Origin: Bacteriovorax stolpii
GTDB taxonomy: Bacteria > Bdellovibrionota > Bacteriovoracia > Bacteriovoracales > Bacteriovoracaceae
Direction: 5' to 3'
NCBI GenBank assembly: GCA_945862475.1
Contig: CAMAYW010000172.1
Location: forward strand, 1-5,850
DNA: 5,850 nucleotides
Shown: piece after piece, positions 1 to 4,989 of the stretch
How positions within the stretch are numbered: position 1 is the first letter of the stretch
Layout of the letters: each line of letters starts with the position of its first letter
Notes under the pieces: model-generated
Told to the model about the DNA's origin: nothing
The model's database searches: none
What the model saw: the letters and a program-made list of their open reading frames with translations, nothing else
Position numbers and translations under genes: made by a program

Positions 1-7
1 TAATTCC

Positions 8-553
8 ATGACTGAAGAGGAGAAATTAGATCCATTTGCAGAAGATCTTTGTCCTTATTTTGGAATCCTTTGGGAATCCTCAGAGGGCCTCTCTATTTAT
101 TTAAATGACAATCCTCAATTGATAATAAAGAAGAAGGTCTTGGAATTAGGTTGTGGCCTAGGTCTTCCTTCCCTTGTGGCAAGTTCTTTAGGGGGAGATG
201 TATTGGCGACAGATTTTCATCCTACAGTTGAAGAATATTTTCTTAGAAACTGTCGTCATTCAAATCTCAAAGTAGACTACAAAAGATTGAACTGGAGAGA
301 GAACCTAAGTTCAATTGGTCAATTTGATGTGGTTATAGGATCTGATGTTCTTTACGAATCCAAGCATCCCAAGGAAGTAGCAGAGGGGTTATTAAAATTT
401 GTTTTACCAGGTGGTCTTTTGATTTTGTCTGATCCAGGTAGAGCGTACCTTCAGCAATTTATAAATACCATGAACGAAAGGGGACTTAAGGAAGAAATGT
501 CTCTTGTAAATATAGGCTCAAAAGACATTTTCTTATTAAAGTATCAAACTTAA
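8..553 (+). CDS. Class I SAM-dependent methyltransferase (Methyltransf_16-like), possibly 5'-partial
   Basis: Probable cytoplasmic SAM-dependent methyltransferase with a Rossmann fold. Seen: motif I VLELGCGLG at residues 44-52 (SAM-binding glycine loop); an acidic residue ending beta2 in ATDFHP (Asp69), where SAM ribose is normally held; FDVVIGSDVLYE around Asp113 (motif IV); and LPGGLLILSDPGR at about 133-145. The N-terminal PYFGILWESSEGLSIYL resembles the 'PYW..LWPSA..LA..L' stretch of the lysine/nicotinamide methyltransferase-like family, whose bacterial members are often annotated only as methyltransferases. The substrate cannot be read from sequence; protein is an inference from the family. 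Family members are often some 20-40 residues longer at the N terminus. Only 7 bases precede this ATG, they contain no SD, and the frame stays open to the window edge, so the true start may lie upstream. It ends in TAA, with no clear intrinsic terminator behind it. Confidence 0.85.
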   Translation: MTEEEKLDPFAEDLCPYFGILWESSEGLSIYLNDNPQLIIKKKVLELGCGLGLPSLVASSLGGDVLATDFHPTVEEYFLRNCRHSNLKVDYKRLNWRENLSSIGQFDVVIGSDVLYESKHPKEVAEGLLKFVLPGGLLILSDPGRAYLQQFINTMNERGLKEEMSLVNIGSKDIFLLKYQT

Positions 554-622
554 TTAGCTTAAGAATTGTGTGCAAAAATAAAGTCCAAACGCCATCATTG
601 AGATTGTAAGTTTTAAGATCAT
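554..622 (-). CDS. Possible 22-aa hydrophobic micro-ORF
   Basis: A short minus-strand frame opens with ATG at 622-620 and ends with TAA at 556-554. It begins MILKLTISMMAFGLYF and ends CTQFLS: one lysine near the start, then a mostly apolar run, as in small single-span membrane peptides. The case for it rests on translation signals. AAGGAGG lies 4 nt upstream of the ATG, the strongest SD match in this window, and a TATAAT box lies about 34 nt before the ATG. An in-frame ATG at 643-641 would give a 29-aa version but lacks such an SD. It abuts the methyltransferase stop tail to tail and lies about 105 bp downstream of the redoxin gene on the same strand. I recognise no homologue. It could be a real membrane micropeptide, a leader peptide or chance. 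Confidence 0.35.
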   Translation of the reverse strand: MILKLTISMMAFGLYFCTQFLS

Positions 623-640
623 TTCTCCTCCTTGAGAAAT
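621..640 (-). promoter_or_regulatory. Hairpin displaying the micro-ORF ribosome binding site
   Basis: On the minus-strand transcript AUUUCUC (640-634) pairs perfectly with GAGAAAU (627-621). The 6-nt loop (633-628) is AAGGAG, the SD itself. The first two bases of the micro-ORF AUG form the end of the 3' arm. Such a fold would show the SD but partly hide the start codon. The pairing is seen in sequence; any regulatory role is inference. Confidence 0.35.
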
Positions 641-655
641 CATTGGGTAAATTCA

Positions 656-685
656 ATTATAACTTAATTTTCCCTCCGCATCCAA
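656..685 (-). promoter_or_regulatory. Candidate sigma70-type promoter for the micro-ORF
   Basis: On the minus strand TTGGAT (685-680) is followed after 18 bp by a perfect TATAAT (661-656). Transcription would start near 648-650, about 27 nt before the ATG at 622. The -10 is consensus, but the -35 matches only its first three bases. AT-rich DNA yields such boxes by chance. Confidence 0.35.
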
Positions 686-695
686 GAGGAAAATT
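666..695. repeat. Inverted repeat between methyltransferase and redoxin genes
   Basis: AATTTTCC (666-673) pairs with GGAAAATT (688-695). After one bulged C the stem continues for two more pairs (675-676 with 686-687), leaving a 9-nt loop. It sits about 33 bp beyond the redoxin stop and between convergent genes, where a bidirectional terminator would be expected. Neither side has a proper T-tract (GTTTCGG on +, AAGTTATAATTG on -), so termination is uncertain. It overlaps the -35 of the candidate micro-ORF promoter and could instead be a protein-binding site or an RNA 3'-end stabiliser. Confidence 0.35.
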
Positions 696-727
696 GTTTC
701 GGTTGCATAAAGTAGAATTGTCGGGAA

Positions 728-1312
728 TTAGTACTTTACAGAGCAACCGTAGGCCTTAGTTGTACCTATACTCACTTTTTTTCCACTCAATAATTCATCG
801 AGCGCCATCGAGATGTAATTTTTTGCAAGAGGAACGGACTCAATGTCTGCATCCGCGCGATCATCAATCGCACCCTGATAGACGAGGATACCTTCTTTAT
901 TAATAATAAATAGGTGGGGAGTTGTTTTTGCTTCAAACATCTTTCCTAATTTTCCGTCAGAATCAAGAATGATATCCGATGCAAAAGATTTATTATCTTT
1001 TTTATCTTTTAAAGCTCCTGCTTGGTCTACATGGCCCTGCTTTCCTGAAGCAGATGAAATAACTGATAACCAGATCACCATCTTCTCTGAGTATTTTTTT
1101 TGAAGTTTCTGCATATTTCCAGAATCATAGTGCTTTCGTACGAACGGGCATCCGTGATTAAGCCATTCTAGAACAACAGTTTTCCCCTTAAATTGTGAGA
1201 GTTTCATCCTCCCTTCAGTTAGTTGGGCCTCAAAATCAGGAACTTTTTCTCCGGTTTCGAAACCAAAAACGGAAATGGAGAAAAAAGTTATTAAAATAAT
1301 AAGGTAGTGCAT
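728..1312 (-). CDS. Exported thioredoxin-fold redoxin (AhpC/TSA-like family)
   Basis: Probable envelope thiol-disulfide or peroxide-active redoxin, 194 aa. Seen: a hydrophobic N terminus (residues 2-16) ending SVFG before FETGE, a likely signal peptide, though its n-region has only a His and no Lys/Arg; GEKVPDFEAQ (21-30), the usual start of AhpC/TSA domains; GKTVVLEWLNHGCPFV with the peroxidatic or nucleophilic Cys55; FEAKTTPHLF with the expected cis-proline Pro132; and a C-terminal AYGCSVKY with Cys190. These are the only two cysteines. The second CXXC cysteine is replaced by Val58, so Cys190 is the obvious resolving partner. The GNMQ.LQKKY and YGCSVKY signatures fit a known but poorly characterised redoxin family. 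The ATG has SD AGGGAG (1324-1319) with a 6-nt gap. The gene stands alone behind its own promoter. Whether it acts as peroxidase or disulfide reductase is not decided by sequence. Confidence 0.87.
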   Translation of the reverse strand: MHYLIILITFFSISVFGFETGEKVPDFEAQLTEGRMKLSQFKGKTVVLEWLNHGCPFVRKHYDSGNMQKLQKKYSEKMVIWLSVISSASGKQGHVDQAGALKDKKDNKSFASDIILDSDGKLGKMFEAKTTPHLFIINKEGILVYQGAIDDRADADIESVPLAKNYISMALDELLSGKKVSIGTTKAYGCSVKY

Positions 1313-1344
1313 ACTAAGCTCCCTAAAGTTAAAACAATTTGAAT

Positions 1345-1373
1345 ATTATGATTCCTTAGTGATTTACTGTCCA
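1345..1373 (-). promoter_or_regulatory. Sigma70-type promoter of the redoxin gene
   Basis: On the minus strand TGGACA (1373-1368; 5 of 6 to TTGACA) and CATAAT (1350-1345; 5 of 6 to TATAAT) are separated by an ideal 17-bp spacer. The predicted start near 1338 gives a leader of about 25 nt containing the SD. Confidence 0.6.
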
Positions 1374-1403
1374 CGGATGGTGCTTACACTCCGCAACATT
1401 GAA

Positions 1404-1433
1404 GACTTTTTGGAGATAAAATGGACTTTTTGG
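1404..1433 (+). repeat. Direct repeat GACTTTTTGG with 20-bp period
   Basis: The 10-mer GACTTTTTGG occurs at 1404-1413 and again at 1424-1433, start to start exactly 20 bp, roughly two helical turns. It lies between the divergent redoxin and yebC promoter regions, upstream of the yebC start. The repeat is seen directly; use as an activator or repressor site is inference. Confidence 0.4.
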
Positions 1434-1435
1434 GC

Positions 1436-1448
1436 TATAGTTAACTAT
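1436..1448 (+). promoter_or_regulatory. Candidate yebC -10 box overlapping a 12-bp palindrome
   Basis: TATAGT (1436-1441) is a 5-of-6 match to a -10 box, and ATAGTTAACTAT (1437-1448) is a perfect palindrome laid over it. No good -35 is present at 16-18 bp; the best, TTGGAG at 1410-1415, is 20 bp away. A promoter here would therefore need an activator or another sigma factor. An alternative -10 is TAAAAT at 1417-1422, also without a good -35. An operator-type overlap is plausible but unproven. Confidence 0.3.
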
Positions 1449-1467
1449 TCAAATTTGATTTAGCGAC

Positions 1468-1472
1468 AGGAG
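1468..1472 (+). promoter_or_regulatory. Ribosome binding site fixing the yebC GTG start
   Basis: AGGAG ends 6 nt before GTG at 1479-1481. This spacing and the family N terminus MGRKW select the GTG over the next in-frame ATG (1506), which would cut off the conserved start. Confidence 0.85.
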
Positions 1473-1478
1473 TGCCCA

Positions 1479-2219
1479 GTGGGACGTAAATGGAACAACA
1501 TTAAGATGAAAAAAGCCGCTCAAGATAAGGCGCGCTCACAAAGTTACACAAAAGTTTTAAGAGAAATTTTGATGGCCGTAAAAAATGCTGGCCACGCTGA
1601 GGTTGAAGCAAATTTCGCGCTCAAGATCGCTCTTTTAAAGGCTCGCCAATTTAACGTGCCTAAAGACAACGTAGATAAAGCGATTAAAAAAGGGCTCGGC
1701 CAAGATGGTGCTCAAATTGAAGAAATTAATTATGAGGGATATGGTCTTGATGGAGTAGCCGTTTTTATTGAAGCAGCTACAGATAATCCTACACGAACTG
1801 TAAGTAATGTACGTTCGTATTTTAATAAATATGGCGGAAGCTTAGGCACACCTGGGTGTCTTCAATTTGTGTTTGAAAGAAAAGCGACTTTTACCATTAA
1901 AGAAGAAAACCTTAAGGGTATGTCTACAGATGATCTCATGATGGAACTCATTGATTACAATATTGATGACGTTGAAAGTGAAGATGGTTTTGTTACCGTA
2001 AAAGGTCCTGTGGAGGCTTATGGTGAGATCTATAAAAAACTTGAAGGTTTGAAGTTTGAATTAGAGGACTCGGGCCTTGAGAGACTCCCGCTTAATACGA
2101 AAGAAGTTTCAAAAGAGAGTTTTGATAAAATTCAAAAATTAATCGATGTCCTTGAAGGGGATGATGATATCCAAAAAGTTTATCATAACCTTGAATGGAA
2201 CGAAGCTTTCGCTGAGTAA
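1479..2219 (+). CDS. yebC: YebC/TACO1/PmpR-family translation factor, MGRKW subtype
   Basis: Cytoplasmic YebC-family protein, 246 aa, close to the family's usual length. Seen: N-terminal MGRKWNNIKMKKAAQDKARS; the helical domain motif NFALKIALLKARQFNVPKDNVDKAIKKG; EINYEGYGLDGVAVFIEAATDNPTRTVSNVRSYFNKYGGSLG with the family's hallmark EGYGP-like loop and TDN.NRT-like stretch; and a C-terminal SGLERLPLN and KLIDVLEGDDDIQKVYHNLE ending, which is highly typical. The MGRKW start resembles B. subtilis YeeI (YebC2) more than the MAGHSKW start of classical E. coli YebC. Family members were long annotated as transcription regulators; recent work on TACO1 and YebC/YebC2 supports a ribosome role relieving stalls at proline-rich sequences. 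Which clade this belongs to needs a tree. It is 12 nt upstream of fabH, so the two are probably co-transcribed. Confidence 0.95.
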   Translation: MGRKWNNIKMKKAAQDKARSQSYTKVLREILMAVKNAGHAEVEANFALKIALLKARQFNVPKDNVDKAIKKGLGQDGAQIEEINYEGYGLDGVAVFIEAATDNPTRTVSNVRSYFNKYGGSLGTPGCLQFVFERKATFTIKEENLKGMSTDDLMMELIDYNIDDVESEDGFVTVKGPVEAYGEIYKKLEGLKFELEDSGLERLPLNTKEVSKESFDKIQKLIDVLEGDDDIQKVYHNLEWNEAFAE

Positions 2220-2231
2220 AAGGATTTTTTC

Positions 2232-3242
2232 ATGTATCAATCAGAGATTATTGGTTGCGGAATGTATGTTCCTCCTGGTGTTGTTACTAATCATGATCTT
2301 TCAAAAATCATGGAAACGTCCCATGACTGGATTGTTCAGCGCTCTGGAATAGAAGAACGTCGTTGGGTATCTCCGGATGTTACGACGACAGATCTCGCTT
2401 TAAAAGCTGCTGAAGAGGCGATTGCAAACGCGAATATCGATAAGAAAGAAATTGATTGTATAATCTTTGCTCATATTTCTCCTGATCATGATTTTCCGGG
2501 TAATGCTTGTTTTCTTCAACCCAAATTGGGACTAACGGAAATTCCGGCGATTGATGTTCGTCAGCAGTGCTCTGGGTTTATTTATTCAATGAGTATCGCA
2601 GATGCCTTTATTAAAACTGGGCAATATAAAACTATTCTAGTCATTGGTGCAGAAATTCACTCAAAAGGTTTAGATAAGTCTACAAGAGGAAGAGATGTTG
2701 CCGTACTTTTTGGAGACGGAGCTGGTGCGATTATTATGAGAAGAACTGAAGTAAATGATCCACTTAAAGATTCATTTGTCTATTCCACTCATTTATTTTC
2801 TGAAGGACAAAACGCTAAAGAACTTTGGATTCCAGCACCAGGTATGGCCCTCGGTCCAAATAGAATGGATCATGAAATGATTGAAGCGAATCAACATTTC
2901 CCCTTTATGAATGGCAAAAAAGTTTTTGCCAATGCTGTTAGACGTCTGTGCGAATGCACGATGCTTGCACTTGATAAAAATAAGTTGAAACTAGAAGACA
3001 TTGATCTTTTTTTATTTCATCAAGCAAATATGAGAATTAATCAAATGGTTGCTCAGGAATTAAAGATTCCTGAAGACAAAGTTTTTAATACGATCCAGAA
3101 ATATGGAAATACGACTGCTGCAACAATACCTATTGGAATGGCCGAAGCTGTAAAGGCAGGAAAGCTTAAGAAGGGAAGTCTTGTGGCAAGTGCCGTTTTT
3201 GGTTCTGGTTTTACTTGGGCAAGCTCAGTTTATCGTTGGTAA
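2232..3242 (+). CDS. fabH: 3-oxoacyl-ACP synthase III (KAS III) family protein
   Basis: Condensing enzyme of the FabH thiolase fold, 336 aa. FabH joins acyl-CoA to malonyl-ACP to start fatty acid synthesis in the cytoplasm. Seen: DWIVQRSGIEERRW at 32-45 (CoA-binding Trp33 as in E. coli Trp32); catalytic Cys113 in DVRQQCSGF; VLFGDGAGA; His263 in FHQANMRIN; and Asn293 in YGNTTAATIP. The Cys-His-Asn triad is therefore intact. E. coli FabH is 317 aa with Cys112, His244 and Asn274; the shift between Cys and His shows about 18 extra residues here, around LWIPAPGMALGPNRMDHEMIEANQ split over about 198-221. SD AAAGGA (2219-2224) sits 7 nt before ATG and overlaps the yebC stop, and a terminator follows directly. 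Acyl specificity cannot be read; a specialised KAS III (OleA-, BioZ- or PqsD-like) is possible because no other fab genes are near. Confidence 0.92.
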   Translation: MYQSEIIGCGMYVPPGVVTNHDLSKIMETSHDWIVQRSGIEERRWVSPDVTTTDLALKAAEEAIANANIDKKEIDCIIFAHISPDHDFPGNACFLQPKLGLTEIPAIDVRQQCSGFIYSMSIADAFIKTGQYKTILVIGAEIHSKGLDKSTRGRDVAVLFGDGAGAIIMRRTEVNDPLKDSFVYSTHLFSEGQNAKELWIPAPGMALGPNRMDHEMIEANQHFPFMNGKKVFANAVRRLCECTMLALDKNKLKLEDIDLFLFHQANMRINQMVAQELKIPEDKVFNTIQKYGNTTAATIPIGMAEAVKAGKLKKGSLVASAVFGSGFTWASSVYRW

Positions 3243-3246
3243 TGAC

Positions 3247-3275
3247 AGGCCAGCTTACGCTGGCCTTTTTATTTT
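3247..3275 (+). terminator. Intrinsic terminator of the yebC-fabH operon
   Basis: AGGCCAGC (3247-3254) pairs perfectly with GCTGGCCT (3259-3266) around a TTAC tetraloop, followed by TTTTTATTTT. It begins 5 nt after the fabH stop, and its T-tract reaches the stop codon of the convergent fumarase beta gene. Read on the minus strand, the stem is not followed by Ts, so it terminates mainly + strand transcripts. Confidence 0.92.
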
Positions 3276-3843
3276 AGATTACTGTTTTAAGAATTTCTTT
3301 TGAAGCAGCCTCTACTTCTTTGTGAAGTGAATTGCCATGAGCATCCATTGTGACAACGACTGGAAAATCTTCAACTGTTAGTTCCCAAACTGCCTCAGGA
3401 AGACCGAACTCCTCAAGATAAAGCCCATCCACCGATTTAATTTTTTCAGCTAGAACTTGAGCAGCACCACCTACAGCATGAAAATAAACGCAGCCATATT
3501 CTTTACAAGCATCCAATGTTTTTTGGCCCATGCCACCTTTACCAATAACTCCGACAATCCCGTGATCTCTAATCACTTCCCACTGATAGGGCTCTTCCCG
3601 GATAGAGGTCGTTGGCCCTGCAGCCGTTACCGTCCATTTACCAGTTTTTTTATCTTTCATTGTCACTGGACCACAGTGATAGATAATTTGATTTTTTAGG
3701 TTCACAGGAGATTTATTCCCCTCATGGAGGTATTTATGTACAGCATCTCGTCCGGTAAATAATTTACCTGTTATAAGAACCATATCTCCCACTTTTAGCT
3801 CTCTTACTGCTTCTGGAGAGAAGGGATAGGATAGTTTTTTCAT
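3274..3843 (-). CDS. Class I fumarate hydratase, beta subunit (Fumerase_C)
   Basis: Beta (C-terminal domain) subunit of a split class I Fe-S hydro-lyase, 189 aa. It pairs with the alpha subunit encoded just upstream to interconvert fumarate and L-malate. Seen: LKVGDMVLITGKLFTGRDAVHKYL (16-39); YHCGPV (55-60); AAGPTTSIREEPY (74-86), the conserved substrate-binding loop; GVIGKGGMG (98-106); YFHAVGGAAQVLAEKIKSV; and a C-terminal FGLPEAVWELTVEDFPVVV followed by TMDAHGNSLH, strongly diagnostic of fumarase/tartrate dehydratase beta chains. Its SD AGGAG (3854-3850) overlaps the alpha stop codon TAG and lies 6 nt before ATG, so the two genes are one operon and may be translationally coupled. L-tartrate dehydratase TtdB is the main alternative. 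The DAHGNSLH ending and the alpha partner favour fumarase. Confidence 0.93.
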   Translation of the reverse strand: MKKLSYPFSPEAVRELKVGDMVLITGKLFTGRDAVHKYLHEGNKSPVNLKNQIIYHCGPVTMKDKKTGKWTVTAAGPTTSIREEPYQWEVIRDHGIVGVIGKGGMGQKTLDACKEYGCVYFHAVGGAAQVLAEKIKSVDGLYLEEFGLPEAVWELTVEDFPVVVTMDAHGNSLHKEVEAASKEILKTVI

Positions 3844-3849
3844 TTGTTA

Positions 3850-3855
3850 CTCCTA
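3850..3855 (-). promoter_or_regulatory. Beta-subunit SD fused to the alpha stop codon
   Basis: On the minus strand TAGGAG contains both the TAG stop of the alpha gene (3855-3853) and the AGGAG SD for the beta gene, whose ATG is 6 nt on. Terminating ribosomes would sit on the next RBS, which suits 1:1 subunit synthesis by reinitiation. Confidence 0.75.
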
Positions 3856-4824
3856 ATAAAGCCATTTCTTAATTGTGTTTTTCTTTGAATCCATAACGAT
3901 ACCCTGTCTGCGAAATGCCCAGCACATGTAGGAAATGGAAACAAAAAAAGAAGCTGGCACTCGGTTAGCATGGGTCATCTTGCAAGAGATAAGAGTTGTT
4001 TTTCCACCAAATCCCATGGGGCCAATACCAAGTTTATTACAAGTTTCTACTATTTCATTTTCTAGTTTCGCTAATTCAGGAATTGAGTTCTTATCGTCTA
4101 GTTTTCGTAGGAGTTGTTTTTTTGCAGCATAAGCTGAATCGGCCCTATCTCCACCGACACAAACTCCCAAAGCACCAGGCCCACAGCCTTTACCTTGAGC
4201 TTTATAAACTGCATCTATAACAACTTTTCTGACTCCTTCAAGATCTCTTCCTGCCCCAAGAGTGGTATCAGGTAAGGAGTATTGGGCCGAAACATTTTCG
4301 CAACCTCCACCTTTAAGAACAAGTTTCACCTCAACTTCTTTTTTATTTGTTTCATAGAAATGAATTGAAGGATGACCTTCACCTAAGTTTGTTCCTGCAT
4401 TTTCCCCTGTTAAGGAATTAACAGAATTTTGGCGAAGGTAACCTTTTTTAGTGGCTTCTACGACCGCTTTTTTAATGCTTTCCTTAAATTGATTTTGGAA
4501 AAAACCGGGAGGATGATAAACGAAAAAAATAACTGTTCCGGTATCTTGGCAAAGTGGCTGTGATTTAAATTTTGCAAGATCCATATTGTCCTTGATGATA
4601 TTCATTGCATAGGACGCTGTTGTATTTTGTTCTTCCTGTGTTCTTGCTTTCATTAAAACTTTCGCAACGTCATCTGGGATGATAGTGGAAGTTATTCTGA
4701 TAAGTTCAATTAAAGATTCGACAGTTTGTTTCTTCGGATCAATCTTCTTGGAGATTGATTTTTTTGAAGTCGCTTTCTTTGTAGTTTTTTTCGGCGTAGA
4801 TTTCGCTGTAGCTTTCTTGGCCAT
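3853..4824 (-). CDS. Class I fumarate hydratase, alpha subunit, with Lys-rich N-terminal tail
   Basis: Alpha (Fe-S) subunit of a two-chain class I fumarase, 323 aa, acting in the TCA cycle in the cytoplasm. Seen: PLCQDTGTVIFF with Cys92; NSLTGENAGTNLGEGHPSIHF split over 136-156; LKGGGCENVSAQY (170-182); GKGCGPGALGVCVGGDRA with Cys214; KLGIGPMGFGGKTT; and FFVSISYMCWAFRRQGIVM with Cys301. By family analogy Cys92, Cys214 and Cys301 are the likely ligands of the oxygen-sensitive [4Fe-4S] cluster. The catalytic homology begins near residue 33. Ahead of it residues 1-32 hold 13 lysines plus Ala, Thr and Ser and almost no acidic residue, like histone H1 or AlgP tails. SD AGGAG (4835-4831) 6 nt before this ATG supports translation of the tail. 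Beta follows after 9 nt. Tartrate dehydratase TtdA is a less likely alternative. Confidence 0.92.
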   Translation of the reverse strand: MAKKATAKSTPKKTTKKATSKKSISKKIDPKKQTVESLIELIRITSTIIPDDVAKVLMKARTQEEQNTTASYAMNIIKDNMDLAKFKSQPLCQDTGTVIFFVYHPPGFFQNQFKESIKKAVVEATKKGYLRQNSVNSLTGENAGTNLGEGHPSIHFYETNKKEVEVKLVLKGGGCENVSAQYSLPDTTLGAGRDLEGVRKVVIDAVYKAQGKGCGPGALGVCVGGDRADSAYAAKKQLLRKLDDKNSIPELAKLENEIVETCNKLGIGPMGFGGKTTLISCKMTHANRVPASFFVSISYMCWAFRRQGIVMDSKKNTIKKWLY

Positions 4825-4838
4825 AAGATTCTCCTATT

Positions 4839-4877
4839 ATTGATGAGTATTTTAAACCCTCGATTGATGATTTTAAA
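4839..4877 (-). repeat. Imperfect direct repeat in the fumarase leader
   Basis: On the + strand ATTGATGA-GTA-TTTTAAA (4839-4856) and ATTGATGATTTTAAA (4863-4877) share 15 bases apart from a 3-bp insertion, 24 bp start to start. On the transcript, the nearer copy ends just upstream of the alpha SD at 4835-4831. It might bind a regulator or be a simple AT-rich duplication. Confidence 0.35.
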
Positions 4878-4890
4878 GTTAAATAATTTC

Positions 4891-4918
4891 AAAATAAAAC
4901 TACTTCAACTTGCGTCAA
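4891..4918 (-). promoter_or_regulatory. Candidate promoter of the fumarase operon
   Basis: On the minus strand TTGACG (4918-4913; 5 of 6 to consensus) and TATTTT (4896-4891; 4 of 6) are 16 bp apart. Transcription would start near 4884, giving a leader of about 60 nt that contains the repeated ATTGATGA motif. A second TTGAAG/TATTTA pair lies a few bases further downstream, so the exact start is uncertain. Confidence 0.4.
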
Positions 4919-4975
4919 TTTTAAAAAACAAGTAGCCTTCATTAGGTTTGTAATTGAATAAGATAAATTTAAAAC

Positions 4976-4981
4976 AAAGGA
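4976..4981 (+). promoter_or_regulatory. Ribosome binding site fixing the osmC start
   Basis: AAAGGA lies 8 nt before ATG at 4990. The frame also extends upstream to a TTG at 4954, but that has no SD and its 12 extra residues do not look like OsmC. A possible -10 (TGTAAT, 4949-4954) lacks a convincing -35. Confidence 0.7.
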
Positions 4982-4989
4982 CTTTATTT

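Noticed and set aside
2146..2352. Open frame of 68 codons across the yebC-fabH junction
   Set aside because: It lies in another frame of two well-supported genes, has no SD and has no recognisable protein character.
3457..3699. Open + strand frame of 80 codons inside the fumarase beta gene
   Set aside because: Antisense shadow of a strongly conserved gene; its Phe/His/Ser-rich composition looks non-native and there is no SD.
3935..4220. Two open + strand frames inside the fumarase alpha gene
   Set aside because: Antisense shadows of conserved Fe-S domain sequence, overlapping each other, without translation signals.
4726..4800. Lys/Ala/Thr-rich stretch as a separate histone-like gene
   Set aside because: It is in frame with the fumarase chain with no stop between, so it is a fused tail rather than a separate gene.
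4710..4892. Basic 60-codon minus-strand frame overlapping the start of the alpha subunit
   Set aside because: Its basic composition is an out-of-frame reading of the lysine-rich tail; the SD at 4835-4831 serves the alpha ATG instead.
4954..4989. Upstream TTG extension of OsmC by 12 residues
   Set aside because: No SD before the TTG; the ATG at 4990 has AAAGGA at 8 nt and begins with OsmC-like sequence.
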